Origin: Streptomyces phaeoluteigriseus
Lineage (GTDB): Bacteria; Actinomycetota; Actinomycetes; Streptomycetales; Streptomycetaceae
Direction of reading: 5' to 3'
DNA: 64,000 nucleotides
Assembly: GCF_001896135.2 (NCBI RefSeq)
Contig: NZ_MPOH02000011.1
Coordinates: 427,860 to 491,859, forward strand
Shown: one piece after another, positions 37,415 through 45,741 of the stretch
Position numbering within the stretch: the first letter of the stretch is position 1
Layout of the letters: the number at the start of each line of letters is the position of its first letter
The notes under the pieces: model-generated
The model's database searches: none
What the model was told of the DNA's origin: nothing
Seen by the model: only the letters and a program-made list of their open reading frames with translations
Position numbers and translations under genes: made by a program

Positions 37415-38791
37415 CTACGAGAACAGCCGCCGCCAGGTCTCCGGCCCCGGGTAGCCGTCGGCCGCCCCGCCGCGCCAGCCCTGGGTCCGCTGGAAAGCCT
37501 CCACGCCCCGCCGGTCCGCCTCGCCCCAGCGCGGTCCGGGCCCCTTCGTGTAGTACTTGCCGAACCCCTTCCGCACCAGCTGCCTCCCCAGCCGGGTGAC
37601 GTGCGCGTTGTCGGCGCCGGGCCGGAACATGCCCCGGCCGGGATATACGGGGACGCCCGGCGCCTGGGCGGGGGCACCCTCCGATCCCGAGCCACCGGAG
37701 CCACCGGACGCTCCCGCCGCGATGTTCCGGCCCTTGCCGGTGATCAGGAGAGACCAGGTCAGCGGGCCGGGCAGCCCGTCGGCGTACGCCCCGCGCCAGC
37801 CCTGGGCCCGCTGGAACGCCTGGGTGGCCCGCCGGTCGGCGTCCGACCAGCGCGGGCCGGGTCCCGAGGTGTAGAACCCCTTCGCGCCGCGCTCGACGAG
37901 GAGCCGGCCGAGCAGGGTGACGTGCTTGTTGTCCGCGCCCGGCCCGAAGGCCGCCCGCCCCGGATAGGGAGGCGCCTGGGCACTGGGGCCCGGGTTGGCG
38001 CTGTCCCCGCCACCGTCCTTGCCCGGTACCGAGGGAACCGCCGGAACGCCCGGGTCCGCCGGCTCGGCGACCAGCCCCTTGTAGCGGTAGGGCACGTACT
38101 TGGCCGCATTGGTCCAGTAGGCGTAGGGGGTGGCGAGCCGGCGGGTGTTCGGTCGGGTCTGCTCGTAGGCGACGTAATAGCCGTGCGTGTGGTCCGTCCA
38201 GCCGCCGAACAGGACGACGTGGGAGCCGTTCGTCGGGTCGGCCGGATTGTGGAAGAGCAGCATGTCGCCCGGCTGGAGCTGCTCCTTGGTGATCCGGGTC
38301 GCGTACTGGTGGAGGCTGCCCGTCCACTCGTTCCCGGGCAGCTTCCAGGCCATGGAGACATAGCCGGAGCAGTCCTGCCGGTAGCCGTCCGACCAGAACG
38401 AGGTCATGCTGTACGGCACCTTGGCCGCGACCCATTTCTTGGCGCGGTCGATGATCTCCGTTCGGGTGGTCGCCGGCGGAGTGGCGGAGTCGGCGGGCTT
38501 GCCGCCGGGCCCGTGCAGGGGTGCCTTGGCGCCCTGCGGGGTCTCGGGCCCGTCGCCCGCGGGGACGCCCGGCCGGTCGGGGGCCTGCTGGGGGGAGGCG
38601 AGGGCGGGGGCCGCGTGACCGGCTCCGAGGACCGCGGAAGCCGCGGCGGCGATGACGACGGTGCGCTGGGCGGCCGGGTGGCCGACGATCGCGGCGACCG
38701 GGGAAGCCTGCGCGGCTCGCCTCCGGTCGACGCATCCGGGGCATTCGCAGTCGCTCCCGGGTTCGAATTCCTCGAATGCCGGAGCCACCAT
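37415..38791 (-). CDS. NlpC/P60-like cell-wall hydrolase with two C-terminal binding repeats
   Basis: A 458-residue exported protein. The N-terminus has a Cys cluster (GSDCECPGCVDRRRAAQ), then a hydrophobic export segment (VVIAAAASAVLGAGHAAPAL). The catalytic domain contains YRQDCSGYVSMAWKL with the nucleophile Cys, and GSHVVLFGGWTDHTHGYYV with the His. Two near-identical C-terminal modules, about 100 residues apart, share PYPGRAAFGPGADNKHV-like starts and AFQRAQGWRGAYADG-like cores, as in actinobacterial peptidoglycan-binding repeats. ATG 38791 follows GAGGGGA. The N-terminal CxCxxC is unusual for an exported hydrolase and may bind metal. Confidence 0.82.
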   Translation of the reverse strand: MVAPAFEEFEPGSDCECPGCVDRRRAAQASPVAAIVGHPAAQRTVVIAAAASAVLGAGHAAPALASPQQAPDRPGVPAGDGPETPQGAKAPLHGPGGKPADSATPPATTRTEIIDRAKKWVAAKVPYSMTSFWSDGYRQDCSGYVSMAWKLPGNEWTGSLHQYATRITKEQLQPGDMLLFHNPADPTNGSHVVLFGGWTDHTHGYYVAYEQTRPNTRRLATPYAYWTNAAKYVPYRYKGLVAEPADPGVPAVPSVPGKDGGGDSANPGPSAQAPPYPGRAAFGPGADNKHVTLLGRLLVERGAKGFYTSGPGPRWSDADRRATQAFQRAQGWRGAYADGLPGPLTWSLLITGKGRNIAAGASGGSGGSGSEGAPAQAPGVPVYPGRGMFRPGADNAHVTRLGRQLVRKGFGKYYTKGPGPRWGEADRRGVEAFQRTQGWRGGAADGYPGPETWRRLFS

Positions 38792-39004
38792 GCGATTCCC
38801 CTCACACTGCAGATGGAAATGTCCGCGACTGTGCACGTTCGCCAGTCTTTCCCAACTCTCTTGCGGACGCGCCTGCTGACGGTCCGAATGATGTACGTGC
38901 CCCACTCCCGGGGGGTGCGGGGCAGGTCCGGACGGCCGTCCGGGGCCGATCCGGGGGGGCAGAACCACCTCCGGTGGTCATGTAGAGTTAACGTCGTCAA
39001 GCAG

Positions 39005-39078
39005 GCGCCGCTAGCTCAGTTGGTTAGAGCAGCTGACTCTTAATCAGCGGGTCCGGGGTTCGAGTCCCTGGCGGCGCA
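39005..39078 (+). tRNA. tRNA-Lys (anticodon CTT), copy 3
   Basis: Identical to the copies at 22172 and 35265. CCA is not encoded. It has its own terminator seven bases downstream, so it is an independent unit rather than part of a tRNA operon. Confidence 0.97.
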
Positions 39079-39084
39079 CAGACG

Positions 39085-39116
39085 AGAAAGCCCCTCGCGC
39101 GAGCGAGGGGCTTTCT
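39085..39116. terminator. Terminator after tRNA-Lys copy 3
   Basis: A perfect 14-bp stem, AGAAAGCCCCTCGC (39085-39098) with GCGAGGGGCTTTCT (39103-39116), loop GCGA, with A- and T-rich outer ends suited to intrinsic termination on both strands. Confidence 0.9.
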
Positions 39117-39146
39117 GCTGTTCCGGACGGTTTCCCCGGGGCACCG

Positions 39147-39797
39147 TCACCGGGTGGCACCGGTCAGATACGCCGACACGATCACGTTGGCCGTGTAGCT
39201 GCGGCTCGCCCGGTCGAAGGTGCCGCCGCAGGTGATCAGCCGCAGCTCGGCGCGGCCCGGCTCGCGGGGGCCGTAGGCCTGGCGGGCGTCGAAGCGGTCG
39301 CGCTGGACCAGCTCGACCTCTTCGACGGTGAACCGGGCGACCCGGCCGTCGTCGCGGACCACGTGGATCGTCCCGCCCACCTCGAGCGTGCTCAGTGCGT
39401 AGAAGACGGCGGGGCGGGTCTCGGTGTCGACATGGCCGACCATCAGCGCGGTACCGGCGGCGCCGGGCCGCACCCCGGCCCCGTACCAGCCGACGACGCC
39501 CGCCTGGTCGTAGGGCGGCGCCGAGATCGCGCCCTGCGCGTCCAGACCGCGGGCCACGACCGGGGCCTGCACGCCCAGCTGCGGGATGTCCACGCGCTGC
39601 GGCAGCGCGGCCCCCAGCGGTCGGGCGGCGGGCGGCAGCCCTGCGTCGGCGGGCCGGCCGACCGCCGCCACGTCACCCGTGGCGGTGCCGGGCCGTACGC
39701 CGGTCACCTCGCTCCCCCACAGCCACAGGCCGAGGAGCAGCAGCGCCCAGGTCAGGCCGGTGAGCAGGCATCCGGAGGAACGTTCGCGTTCGGACAT
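39147..39797 (-). CDS. Class F sortase
   Basis: A 216-residue membrane-anchored transpeptidase. The N-terminal signal-anchor is LLTGLTWALLLLGLWLWGSE. The sortase core starts VDIPQLGVQAPVV; the catalytic His is in LMVGHVDTE, the Cys in LRLITCGGTFD, and the Arg in RASRSYTANVIV. Class F enzymes of Actinobacteria attach surface proteins to peptidoglycan. It follows a secreted protein gene by two bases, with which it is surely co-transcribed. A candidate substrate with an LAxTG-like motif is encoded 1.6 kb upstream on the same strand (41396). Confidence 0.9.
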   Translation of the reverse strand: MSERERSSGCLLTGLTWALLLLGLWLWGSEVTGVRPGTATGDVAAVGRPADAGLPPAARPLGAALPQRVDIPQLGVQAPVVARGLDAQGAISAPPYDQAGVVGWYGAGVRPGAAGTALMVGHVDTETRPAVFYALSTLEVGGTIHVVRDDGRVARFTVEEVELVQRDRFDARQAYGPREPGRAELRLITCGGTFDRASRSYTANVIVSAYLTGATR

Positions 39798-39799
39798 GG

Positions 39800-40336
39800 T
39801 CAGTCCGTCCCACTGCGCCGCCGAGTCCTTCGCAGCGCCACGGCGACGGCGGCGGTGCCCGCCAGGAGCAGACCGGTGACCGCGTGGGCGACGCCGGGGC
39901 CCCCCACGCCGGACCCGTCGGCGGTGACCGGCGGCGCCGCGCCTCCGCCGCCCGCCCGCACCGGCGCGACCGGGGAGGCGAGCGTGGCCGGCCGGGCCGA
40001 GGCCGCGACGACCTTGATCACACCGTCGACCCGGAAGTCGGCGCAGGTGATCGTCACGTCGTAGGAGCCGGGGTCGACCGAGGTGCGGACCCGGGTCTCA
40101 CCGGACAGGGAGCCGCCCGAGCCGACCAGGTGCGCGTCGGAGACGAACGCCCTCGACGCCGCGGTGGCCGTCCTGCCCGCGCAGCCGGTGACCTGGAGCG
40201 CGACCTCGTCCCCGGGGGCCGGGGTCGACGGGGTCACCGAGACTCCGCCCGCCGGTTCCGCGGCGTACGCCGCCGGGGTGAGCGTCGCGGCGACGGCCGC
40301 GACACCCGCACACAGTGCGACTTTCAGTGAACCCAT
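39800..40336 (-). CDS. Secreted, C-terminally anchored protein partnered with class F sortase
   Basis: A 178-residue protein with a signal peptide (KVALCAGVAAVAATLTPAAYA), a domain of about 100 residues with two cysteines (VTGCAGRT and VTITCADF) resembling an Ig-like fold, and a C-terminal hydrophobic segment with an Arg-rich tail (HAVTGLLLAGTAAVAVAL, then RRTRRRSG). No standard LPxTG was found before that segment. It ends two bases before the class F sortase starts, which suggests it is a substrate or accessory of that sortase. It belongs to a group often seen beside class F sortases in Streptomyces. Confidence 0.8.
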   Translation of the reverse strand: MGSLKVALCAGVAAVAATLTPAAYAAEPAGGVSVTPSTPAPGDEVALQVTGCAGRTATAASRAFVSDAHLVGSGGSLSGETRVRTSVDPGSYDVTITCADFRVDGVIKVVAASARPATLASPVAPVRAGGGGAAPPVTADGSGVGGPGVAHAVTGLLLAGTAAVAVALRRTRRRSGTD

Positions 40337-40439
40337 CGTGAAACCTCCAGTACCTGGAGGCTCCCCCGGACACCGGTGCCCCGCATCTCCAGCGGGGCAC
40401 CGCTGCTCCGTCCGGGGCACGTTCGCCCGTCGGCAGGTT

Positions 40440-41219
40440 TCAGATCCGGTCGACGAGATCCGCGATCGAGTCGACCACCTTCGACGGGCGGTAGGGGAAG
40501 GCATCCACGTCCGAGGGCCGGGTCAGGCCGGTGAGCACCAGGAACGTCTGCATCCCGGCTTCGATGCCGGCCAGCACGTCGGTGTCCATGCGGTCGCCGA
40601 TCATCGCGCTCGTCTCGGAGTGGGCGCCGATCGTGTTCAGCCCGGTGCGCATCATCAGCGGGTTGGGCTTGCCCGCGAAGTAGGGCTGCTTGCCGGTCGC
40701 CTTGGTGATCAGTGCCGCGACGGCGCCGGTGGCGGGCAGCGCACCCTCGGTGGAGGGCCCGGTCTCGTCGGGGTTCGTGGCGATGAACCGGGCGCCGTTG
40801 TTGATCAGCCGGACCGCCTTCGTCATGGCCTCGAAGGAGTAGGTGCGGGTCTCGCCCAGGACGACGTAGTCCGGCTCGTGGTCGGTGAGGACGTAGCCGA
40901 TGTCGTGCAGTGCCGTGGTCAGACCGGCCTCGCCGATGACGTACGCCGAACCGTCGGGCCGCTGGTCGTCCAGGAACTGGGCGGTGGCCAGGGCCGAGGT
41001 CCAGATGTTCTCGATCGGTACGTCCAGGCCCATGCGGCGCAGCCGGGCGTGCAGGTCACGCGGGGTGTAGATCGAGTTGTTCGTCAGCACGAGGAACGGC
41101 CGGCCCGACTCGCGCAGCTTCTTCAGGAAGGAGTCTGCGCCGGGGATCGGGACGCCCTCGTGGATGAGCACCCCGTCCATGTCGGTGAGCCACGACTCGA
41201 TGGGCTTGCGGTCTGCCAT
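40440..41219 (-). CDS. HAD-family hydrolase (NagD/HAD-IIA type)
   Basis: A 259-residue phosphatase. Motif I is WLTDMDGVLIHEG, motif II LVLTNNSIYTP, the K motif FAGKPNPLMM, and motif IV MIGDRMDTDVLAGIEAGM. The C2 cap between motifs II and III marks the NagD branch, which acts on nucleotides or sugar phosphates. All catalytic residues are intact and the length is normal. It is alone between the sortase pair and the LAxTG protein. Confidence 0.92.
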   Translation of the reverse strand: MADRKPIESWLTDMDGVLIHEGVPIPGADSFLKKLRESGRPFLVLTNNSIYTPRDLHARLRRMGLDVPIENIWTSALATAQFLDDQRPDGSAYVIGEAGLTTALHDIGYVLTDHEPDYVVLGETRTYSFEAMTKAVRLINNGARFIATNPDETGPSTEGALPATGAVAALITKATGKQPYFAGKPNPLMMRTGLNTIGAHSETSAMIGDRMDTDVLAGIEAGMQTFLVLTGLTRPSDVDAFPYRPSKVVDSIADLVDRI

Positions 41220-41395
41220 GTGGTGCGTCTCCTGGCGTGCGTCGTACGGGCAGGGGCGGGGGCGCCGGAACCACGGCGTACCGACGTCCCCAGCCTAATC
41301 AGCACCGCGTGATCCGGAACCCGTCGGTCAGCAGCCGATACGGCGGTGGGCCGGGCGCTTCCTCGCGGGGCGGTCGCAGCCACGCTCCGTACGTC

Positions 41396-42282
41396 TCAGC
41401 GGCGCCTGCGGGACAGCACGAGGGCGGCGCCCGTCACCAGGAGAGCGGCCGTGACCGCGAGGACGCCGACCGGTGAGGAGAGACCGGTGAGGGCCAGCTC
41501 CTGGGCCTCGTCGGCGAGGGAGGGGGAGCTGTCGGGCGATGGGGACGGGGAGGGGAGGGAGGCGGAGTCGAACGGGGGGTGGGCTCGGATTCGCCCGCGC
41601 CCGCGCCTTCGCCTTCGACTTCGCCTCCGGCTTCGACTTCGACTTCGTCGCCCTCGCCCTCGCCCTCGTCGCCGTCGCCGTCGCCGTCCGCTGTCTCGAT
41701 GGAGAAGCGGTAGTCGTTCGACTGTCCGATCCATTCGCCGTCGTCGCCCTGCCGCTGGACGACCGCCGCGTTGGCGGTGACCTGGTTGGGCACGGCGTCC
41801 GAGGTGATCGAGAGGCGCAGCTTGACGGTGACGGTCCGGCCCGCGGGGACCGTGAAGCCGGGGAAGGGGGTCGCACGTTCCGCGGGCTCGGCGGGTTCCG
41901 CCGACTCCCCGGGGGTGTCCGCGAGTGCTCCGACGAGTTCCTCCTCGTCGGTCGTCTCCAGGCGGACGGCGTGCGGGCGGCCGTCGGCGTAGAACTCCAG
42001 CTGGGACTGGGACGGCTTCAGGGCGTGCGCGGAGTCGACGAGGACGACGACCGGGTGCACGCCCGCGCAGGTGCCGCGGGTGGAGTTGGTGAGGTCGAGG
42101 AACCAGGTGCCGTAGCCGCCCCCGGCACGGTAGGAGTCGGGCCCGCCGTACAGACGGGTGGTGAGAGGGAAGTCCCCGGCGTCCGCCCCGGCACAACTCG
42201 GCCCGGCTTCCGCGAAGGCGGGCACGGGCAGCAGAACGGCGGCCGCGGCGAGGCAGAGGGATACGGGTGTGCACAGTCGCAT
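41396..42282 (-). CDS. Sortase-anchored surface protein (LAxTG), frameshifted in this sequence
   Basis: The N-terminal part has a signal peptide (LCTPVSLCLAAAAVLLPVPA), a secreted domain (YGTWFLDLTNSTRGTCAGVH) and a Glu/Gly/Asp-rich spacer in one frame. The end of the protein, with Pro/Ser residues and then the sorting signal ELALTGLSSPVGVLAVTAAL plus SRRRR, is in another. One missing C in the six-C run at about 41575 joins them into roughly 295 residues. LALTG followed by a hydrophobic segment and basic tail is the class E/F-type sorting signal. It is a plausible substrate of the sortases encoded at 39147 or 48039. The GC-skewed spacer makes the indel position hard to fix. Confidence 0.75.
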
Positions 42283-42373
42283 GAACACGTGAGCCTGCCG
42301 GAGGGGACGACCGAGCGGAGGCTGCCGCACCGCACGGCCGTGCGAATCCATTCGTTCGGCGGAGGGGGAGCGG

Positions 42374-42838
42374 GCTCTGGTGCGGGCTCGCCACTGGTGC
42401 GGGCTCGCTCTGGTGAATGCCAGTGGCGCGGGCCTGCCGTCGGTGCGGGCCTGGCCCTGGTGCGGGCTTGCCCTGGCGCGGGCCTGGCCCTGGCGCGGGC
42501 CTGGCCTGGTGCGGGCTTGCCCTGGCGCGGGCCTTGCCCTGGTGCGGGCTCGCCCCGGTGCGGCTCGCCCTGGTGAGTGCCCGTGACGCGGGCCCGCCCT
42601 GGTGCGGGCCTTACCTTGGCGCGGGCCGGCCTTGGCGCGGGCCTGCCCTGGTGAGTGCCCGTGGCGCCGGCTCGCCCCGGTGCGGGCCTGGCCTGGTGCG
42701 GGCCTTGCCTTGGCGCGGGCTTACCCTTGCGCGGGCCCGCCCCGGTGCGTGCCCGCCCTGGCCCGGGCCTTGCCTTGGCGCGGGCTTACCCTTGCGCGGG
42801 CCCGCCCCGGTGTCGGCTCGCCCTGGCCCGGGCTTCCC
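42374..42838. repeat. Degenerate tandem repeat, 16-17 bp unit, about 25 copies
   Basis: Most of the 556-bp gap 42283-42838 is made of imperfect copies of a unit like GCGGGCTTGCCCTGG with a preceding T or C. Longer variants containing TGAGTGCCCGTG appear twice, near 42574 and 42650. The unit length is not a multiple of three, so the open frames across it are meaningless. It lies between two divergent-strand gene ends (start of the surface protein, stop of the ROK gene). Confidence 0.85.
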
Positions 42839-44050
42839 TCATACGTCCGTCCGCCCGAACACCGGTCCCAGCAGCAGGTGGGCCGCGCCCTCCGCCACGC
42901 TCGCGGTCCCCCCGGGGGCGAGTCGTACCGGTACGGCGGGTTCCGGGGAGCCCTCCCGGGCGGCTCGGGCGGCGAGGACCGCGGCGACTCCTCGGACGAA
43001 GGGGTCCGGCGTGGCCGTGATCGTGCGCCCGCCGAGGAGGATCTGGTCGATGTCGAGCAGGCCGGCGAGGTTCGCGGCGGCCGTGCCCAGGACCCGTGCC
43101 GCCTCGGCCACGTCACCCCGGTCGATGGCCGCGAGGCACAGCGCCTCGACGCAGCCGCGGTTGCCGCAGGGGCAGGGCGGTCCGTCCAGTTGGACGACCT
43201 GATGGCCGAACTCCCCCGCGCCGGTGCGGGCCCCGCGGTGCACCCTCCCGCCGATGACCAGGCCGGCGCCGAGTCCCGTACCGAGGTGCAGGTAGGCGAA
43301 GGAGCCGCGTTCGCCGCCGACGGCGAGGCCGAGGGCGGCGGCGTTGGTGTCCTTGTCGACGACGACCGGCAAGCCGAGCCGCCGCGCGAGGGCGTCCCGC
43401 AGGGGGAAGCCGTCCCACTCGGGGAAGCCGGTGACGCGGTGCAGCACGCCGTGGGTGTGGTCGAGCGGGCCGGGCAGGGCGACCCCGACCCCCAACAGCC
43501 GCGAGGCGACGGGACGCCCGGCCCGCGCCCGTCCCACCACCTCGCCGACCCCGCCGTCCACCGCCCCCAGTACCGCCTCCGCCCCGGCCCCCAGGTCGAG
43601 GGGCCCCCGCCGCTCCTCCACCACGCTCCCGTCGAGGTCGGTCAGGACGATCCGCAGCGCGTCGCGGTCGAGGTGGACGCCGACGGCGTGGGCGGCTCCG
43701 GGCACCAGCCGCAGCACCGTGCGCGGTTTGCCGCCCGTGGAGGCGCGGCGGCCCGCCTCCGCCGCGAGGCCCTCCTCGCGCAGCCGGGCGGTGATCTTGC
43801 TGACGGCCTGCGGGGTGAGGCCGGTGCGCTCGGCGAGTTCGAGCCGGCTGATGCCGTCCGGTCCGGCCGTGCGCAGGAGGTCGAGCACGAGCGCGGCGTT
43901 GTGACTGCGCACGGCGAGGAGATTCGCGCCGACGGCGCCGCCCGCCGCGCCCTTCACGCCGCCACCCGTACCGCCCCTCACGCCGCCGCCCGTACCGCTC
44001 ACCGCGCCGCCGTCCGCGCCGCCGTCCCTGCCGCCGTTCGTCCTGTTCAC
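42839..44050 (-). CDS. ROK-family transcriptional regulator
   Basis: A 403-residue protein. The N-terminal Gly-rich stretch is followed by a winged helix (ALVLDLLRTAGPDGISRLEL, then RTGLTPQAVSKITARL) and a ROK sugar-kinase-like domain with FAYLHLGTGLGAGLVIGG, the zinc motif CPCGNRGCVEAL and GEFGHQVV. Regulators of this kind sense sugars. The GTG at 44050 was chosen because GGGGGAG is well spaced from it. A 25-bp palindrome overlaps the divergent promoter region and is a strong candidate operator for both genes. The Gly/Val-rich repeat at residues 10-40 is odd for the family. Confidence 0.85.
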   Translation of the reverse strand: MNRTNGGRDGGADGGAVSGTGGGVRGGTGGGVKGAAGGAVGANLLAVRSHNAALVLDLLRTAGPDGISRLELAERTGLTPQAVSKITARLREEGLAAEAGRRASTGGKPRTVLRLVPGAAHAVGVHLDRDALRIVLTDLDGSVVEERRGPLDLGAGAEAVLGAVDGGVGEVVGRARAGRPVASRLLGVGVALPGPLDHTHGVLHRVTGFPEWDGFPLRDALARRLGLPVVVDKDTNAAALGLAVGGERGSFAYLHLGTGLGAGLVIGGRVHRGARTGAGEFGHQVVQLDGPPCPCGNRGCVEALCLAAIDRGDVAEAARVLGTAAANLAGLLDIDQILLGGRTITATPDPFVRGVAAVLAARAAREGSPEPAVPVRLAPGGTASVAEGAAHLLLGPVFGRTDV

Positions 44051-44075
44051 GGGCCCCATTCTCCCCCGCGCTTGC

Positions 44076-44100
44076 ACTTTGGCAACAGCGTTGCGAAAGT
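44076..44100. promoter_or_regulatory. Palindromic operator between ROK regulator and oxidoreductase
   Basis: ACTTTGGCAAC (44076-44086) and GTTGCGAAAGT (44090-44100) form an 11-3-11 inverted repeat with one mismatch, centred in the 57-bp gap between divergent genes. It ends eight bases before the oxidoreductase ATG and lies 26 bases before the regulator start, so a bound protein could block both. Confidence 0.75.
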
Positions 44101-44107
44101 AGGTCGC

Positions 44108-45175
44108 ATGACTGGTACTCCCCTCCGCGTGGGCCTGATCGGCTACGGCCTCGCGGGCTCCGTCTTCCACGCCCCGCTGATCGCCGCCACCGAGGGCCTC
44201 GTCCTCGACACGGTCGTCACCTCGAACCCCGAGCGGCAGGAGCAGGCCCGCGCCGGGTTCCCGGACGTACGCGTCGCCGGCACCCCCGAGGAGCTGTTCG
44301 CCCGCTCCGGGGACCTGGACCTGATCGTCATCGCCTCCCCGAACAAGACGCACGTGCCGCTCGCCAGGACCGCCCTCGAAGCGGGCCTCGCGGTCGTCGT
44401 CGACAAGCCGGTGGCCGGTACGGCCGCCGAGGCACGGGAGCTGGCCGGCCTGGCCGAGCAGCGCGGACTGTTCCTCTCCGTCTTCCAGAACCGCCGCTGG
44501 GACAACGACTTCCTGACTCTGCGCGACCTCCTGGCCGAGGGCGCGCTGGGCGACGTATGGCGCTTCGAGTCCCGGTTCGAGCGGTGGCGGCCGCAGCCGA
44601 AGGGCGGCTGGCGGGAGTCCGGCGATCCGGCGGAGATCGGAGGTCTGCTGTACGACCTCGGCAGCCATGTCGTCGACCAGGCGCTGGTGCTCTTCGGCCC
44701 GGTCACGCAGGTCTACGCCGAGACGGTCGTCCGCCGCGCCGGCGCGGAGACCGACGACGACACGTTCCTGGCGCTCACCCACGCGAACGGCGTCCGCTCC
44801 CACCTCTACGCCTCCGCGACGACCGCCCAGCTCGGCCCGCGCTTCCGGGTGCTGGGCTCGCAGGCCGGCTACGTGAAGTACGGCCTGGACCCGCAGGAGG
44901 CGGCGCTGCGGGACGGCGAGCGGCCCGGCCCCGGCTGGGGCACGGAGCCCGAGGAGCTGTGGGGGCACGTCGGCTCCGGCGAGTCGCCGCTGACCGGCGG
45001 CGGACGGCCCGTACGGACCCTGCCCGGCGACTACCCGGCCTATTACGCTGCGGTGGCGAAGGCACTGACCGACGGCGGCCCCAACCCGGTGACCGCCGCG
45101 GAGGCGGCCGCCGCGCTCGATGTCCTGGAGGCGGCCCGCCGTTCGGCACGAGACGGAATGGCGGTGTCGCTGTGA
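44108..45175 (+). CDS. Gfo/Idh/MocA-family oxidoreductase
   Basis: A 355-residue NAD(P)-dependent sugar or inositol dehydrogenase. The Rossmann motif is VGLIGYGLAGSVFHAPLIAA; the family's conserved VDKPVAGTAAEARELAGLA and GLLYDLGSHVVDQALVLFG follow. Substrate not identifiable. It is divergent from the ROK regulator and probably controlled by it through the palindrome 44076-44100. The ribosome site is weak because the operator occupies that space. Its stop overlaps the next start by four bases. Confidence 0.88.
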   Translation: MTGTPLRVGLIGYGLAGSVFHAPLIAATEGLVLDTVVTSNPERQEQARAGFPDVRVAGTPEELFARSGDLDLIVIASPNKTHVPLARTALEAGLAVVVDKPVAGTAAEARELAGLAEQRGLFLSVFQNRRWDNDFLTLRDLLAEGALGDVWRFESRFERWRPQPKGGWRESGDPAEIGGLLYDLGSHVVDQALVLFGPVTQVYAETVVRRAGAETDDDTFLALTHANGVRSHLYASATTAQLGPRFRVLGSQAGYVKYGLDPQEAALRDGERPGPGWGTEPEELWGHVGSGESPLTGGGRPVRTLPGDYPAYYAAVAKALTDGGPNPVTAAEAAAALDVLEAARRSARDGMAVSL

Positions 45176-45684
45176 CGCACGAGTTCACCCCCAGGATCAC
45201 CCCGGAGATCACCCCGCCCCTGGAGGAGCTGCAGGCCCAGGAACGGCGCCTGGTGTTCCGCCAGTTCACGTTCGACGACGCCTGGGCGCTCGGCTCGCTG
45301 CTGGTGGAGCTGGCCCGGGAGCGGCAGGCTCCGGTGGCGATCGACATCCACCGGGCCGGCCAGCAGCTCTTCCACGCGGCCCTGCCGGGCTCGGCCCCCG
45401 ACAACGACGCCTGGATCGCCCGCAAGCGTCGGGTCGTGGAGCGCTACGGCGCCTCGTCCTACCTGGTGGGCTCCCGCCAACGCGCCAAGGGCACGACGTT
45501 CGAGGAGTCCTCGCGCCTGGACCCGGACGAGTACGCGGCCCACGGCGGCTCCTTCCCGATCAACGTCGAGGGCGTCGGTGTGATCGGCGCCGTGACGGTC
45601 TCGGGCCTGCCCCAGCTGGAGGACCACAGGTTCGTGGTGGAGGCCCTGGAACAGTTCCTGGAGAAGTACCAGGGCCTGCGCTGA
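45172..45684 (+). CDS. UPF0303 / heme-degrading-domain protein
   Basis: A 170-residue cytoplasmic protein of the UPF0303 (GlcG/HbpS-like fold) family, named in databases as heme-degrading domain-containing. Visible conserved segments are RQFTFDDAWALGSLLVELA, VAIDIHRAGQQLFHAALPG and GSFPINVEGVGVIGAVTVSG. The GTG start overlaps the oxidoreductase stop (GTGA), so the two are one operon. Enzymatic activity is not established. A strong bidirectional terminator follows. Confidence 0.85.
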   Translation: MTHEFTPRITPEITPPLEELQAQERRLVFRQFTFDDAWALGSLLVELARERQAPVAIDIHRAGQQLFHAALPGSAPDNDAWIARKRRVVERYGASSYLVGSRQRAKGTTFEESSRLDPDEYAAHGGSFPINVEGVGVIGAVTVSGLPQLEDHRFVVEALEQFLEKYQGLR

Positions 45685-45698
45685 GACTCCGCCGAGGG

Positions 45699-45735
45699 CG
45701 CTGGGGAGGTGCCCCACCGGGGCGCCTCCCCAGCG
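45699..45735. terminator. Bidirectional terminator
   Basis: A 17-bp stem with one mismatch, CGCTGGGGAGGTGCCCC (45699-45715) against 45719-45735, three-base loop, lies between convergent genes. Confidence 0.85.
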
Positions 45736-45741
45736 GCGCGA

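Noticed and set aside
41396..42394. A 332-codon frame over the whole surface-protein gene
   Set aside because: Only its last ~60 codons (sorting signal) look real; the rest is out of frame with the signal peptide and secreted domain, so it was treated as part of a frameshifted gene.
42374..42838. CRISPR-like periodic repeat
   Set aside because: Units are 16-17 bp, directly adjacent and degenerate, with no spacers and no cas genes. It is a minisatellite.
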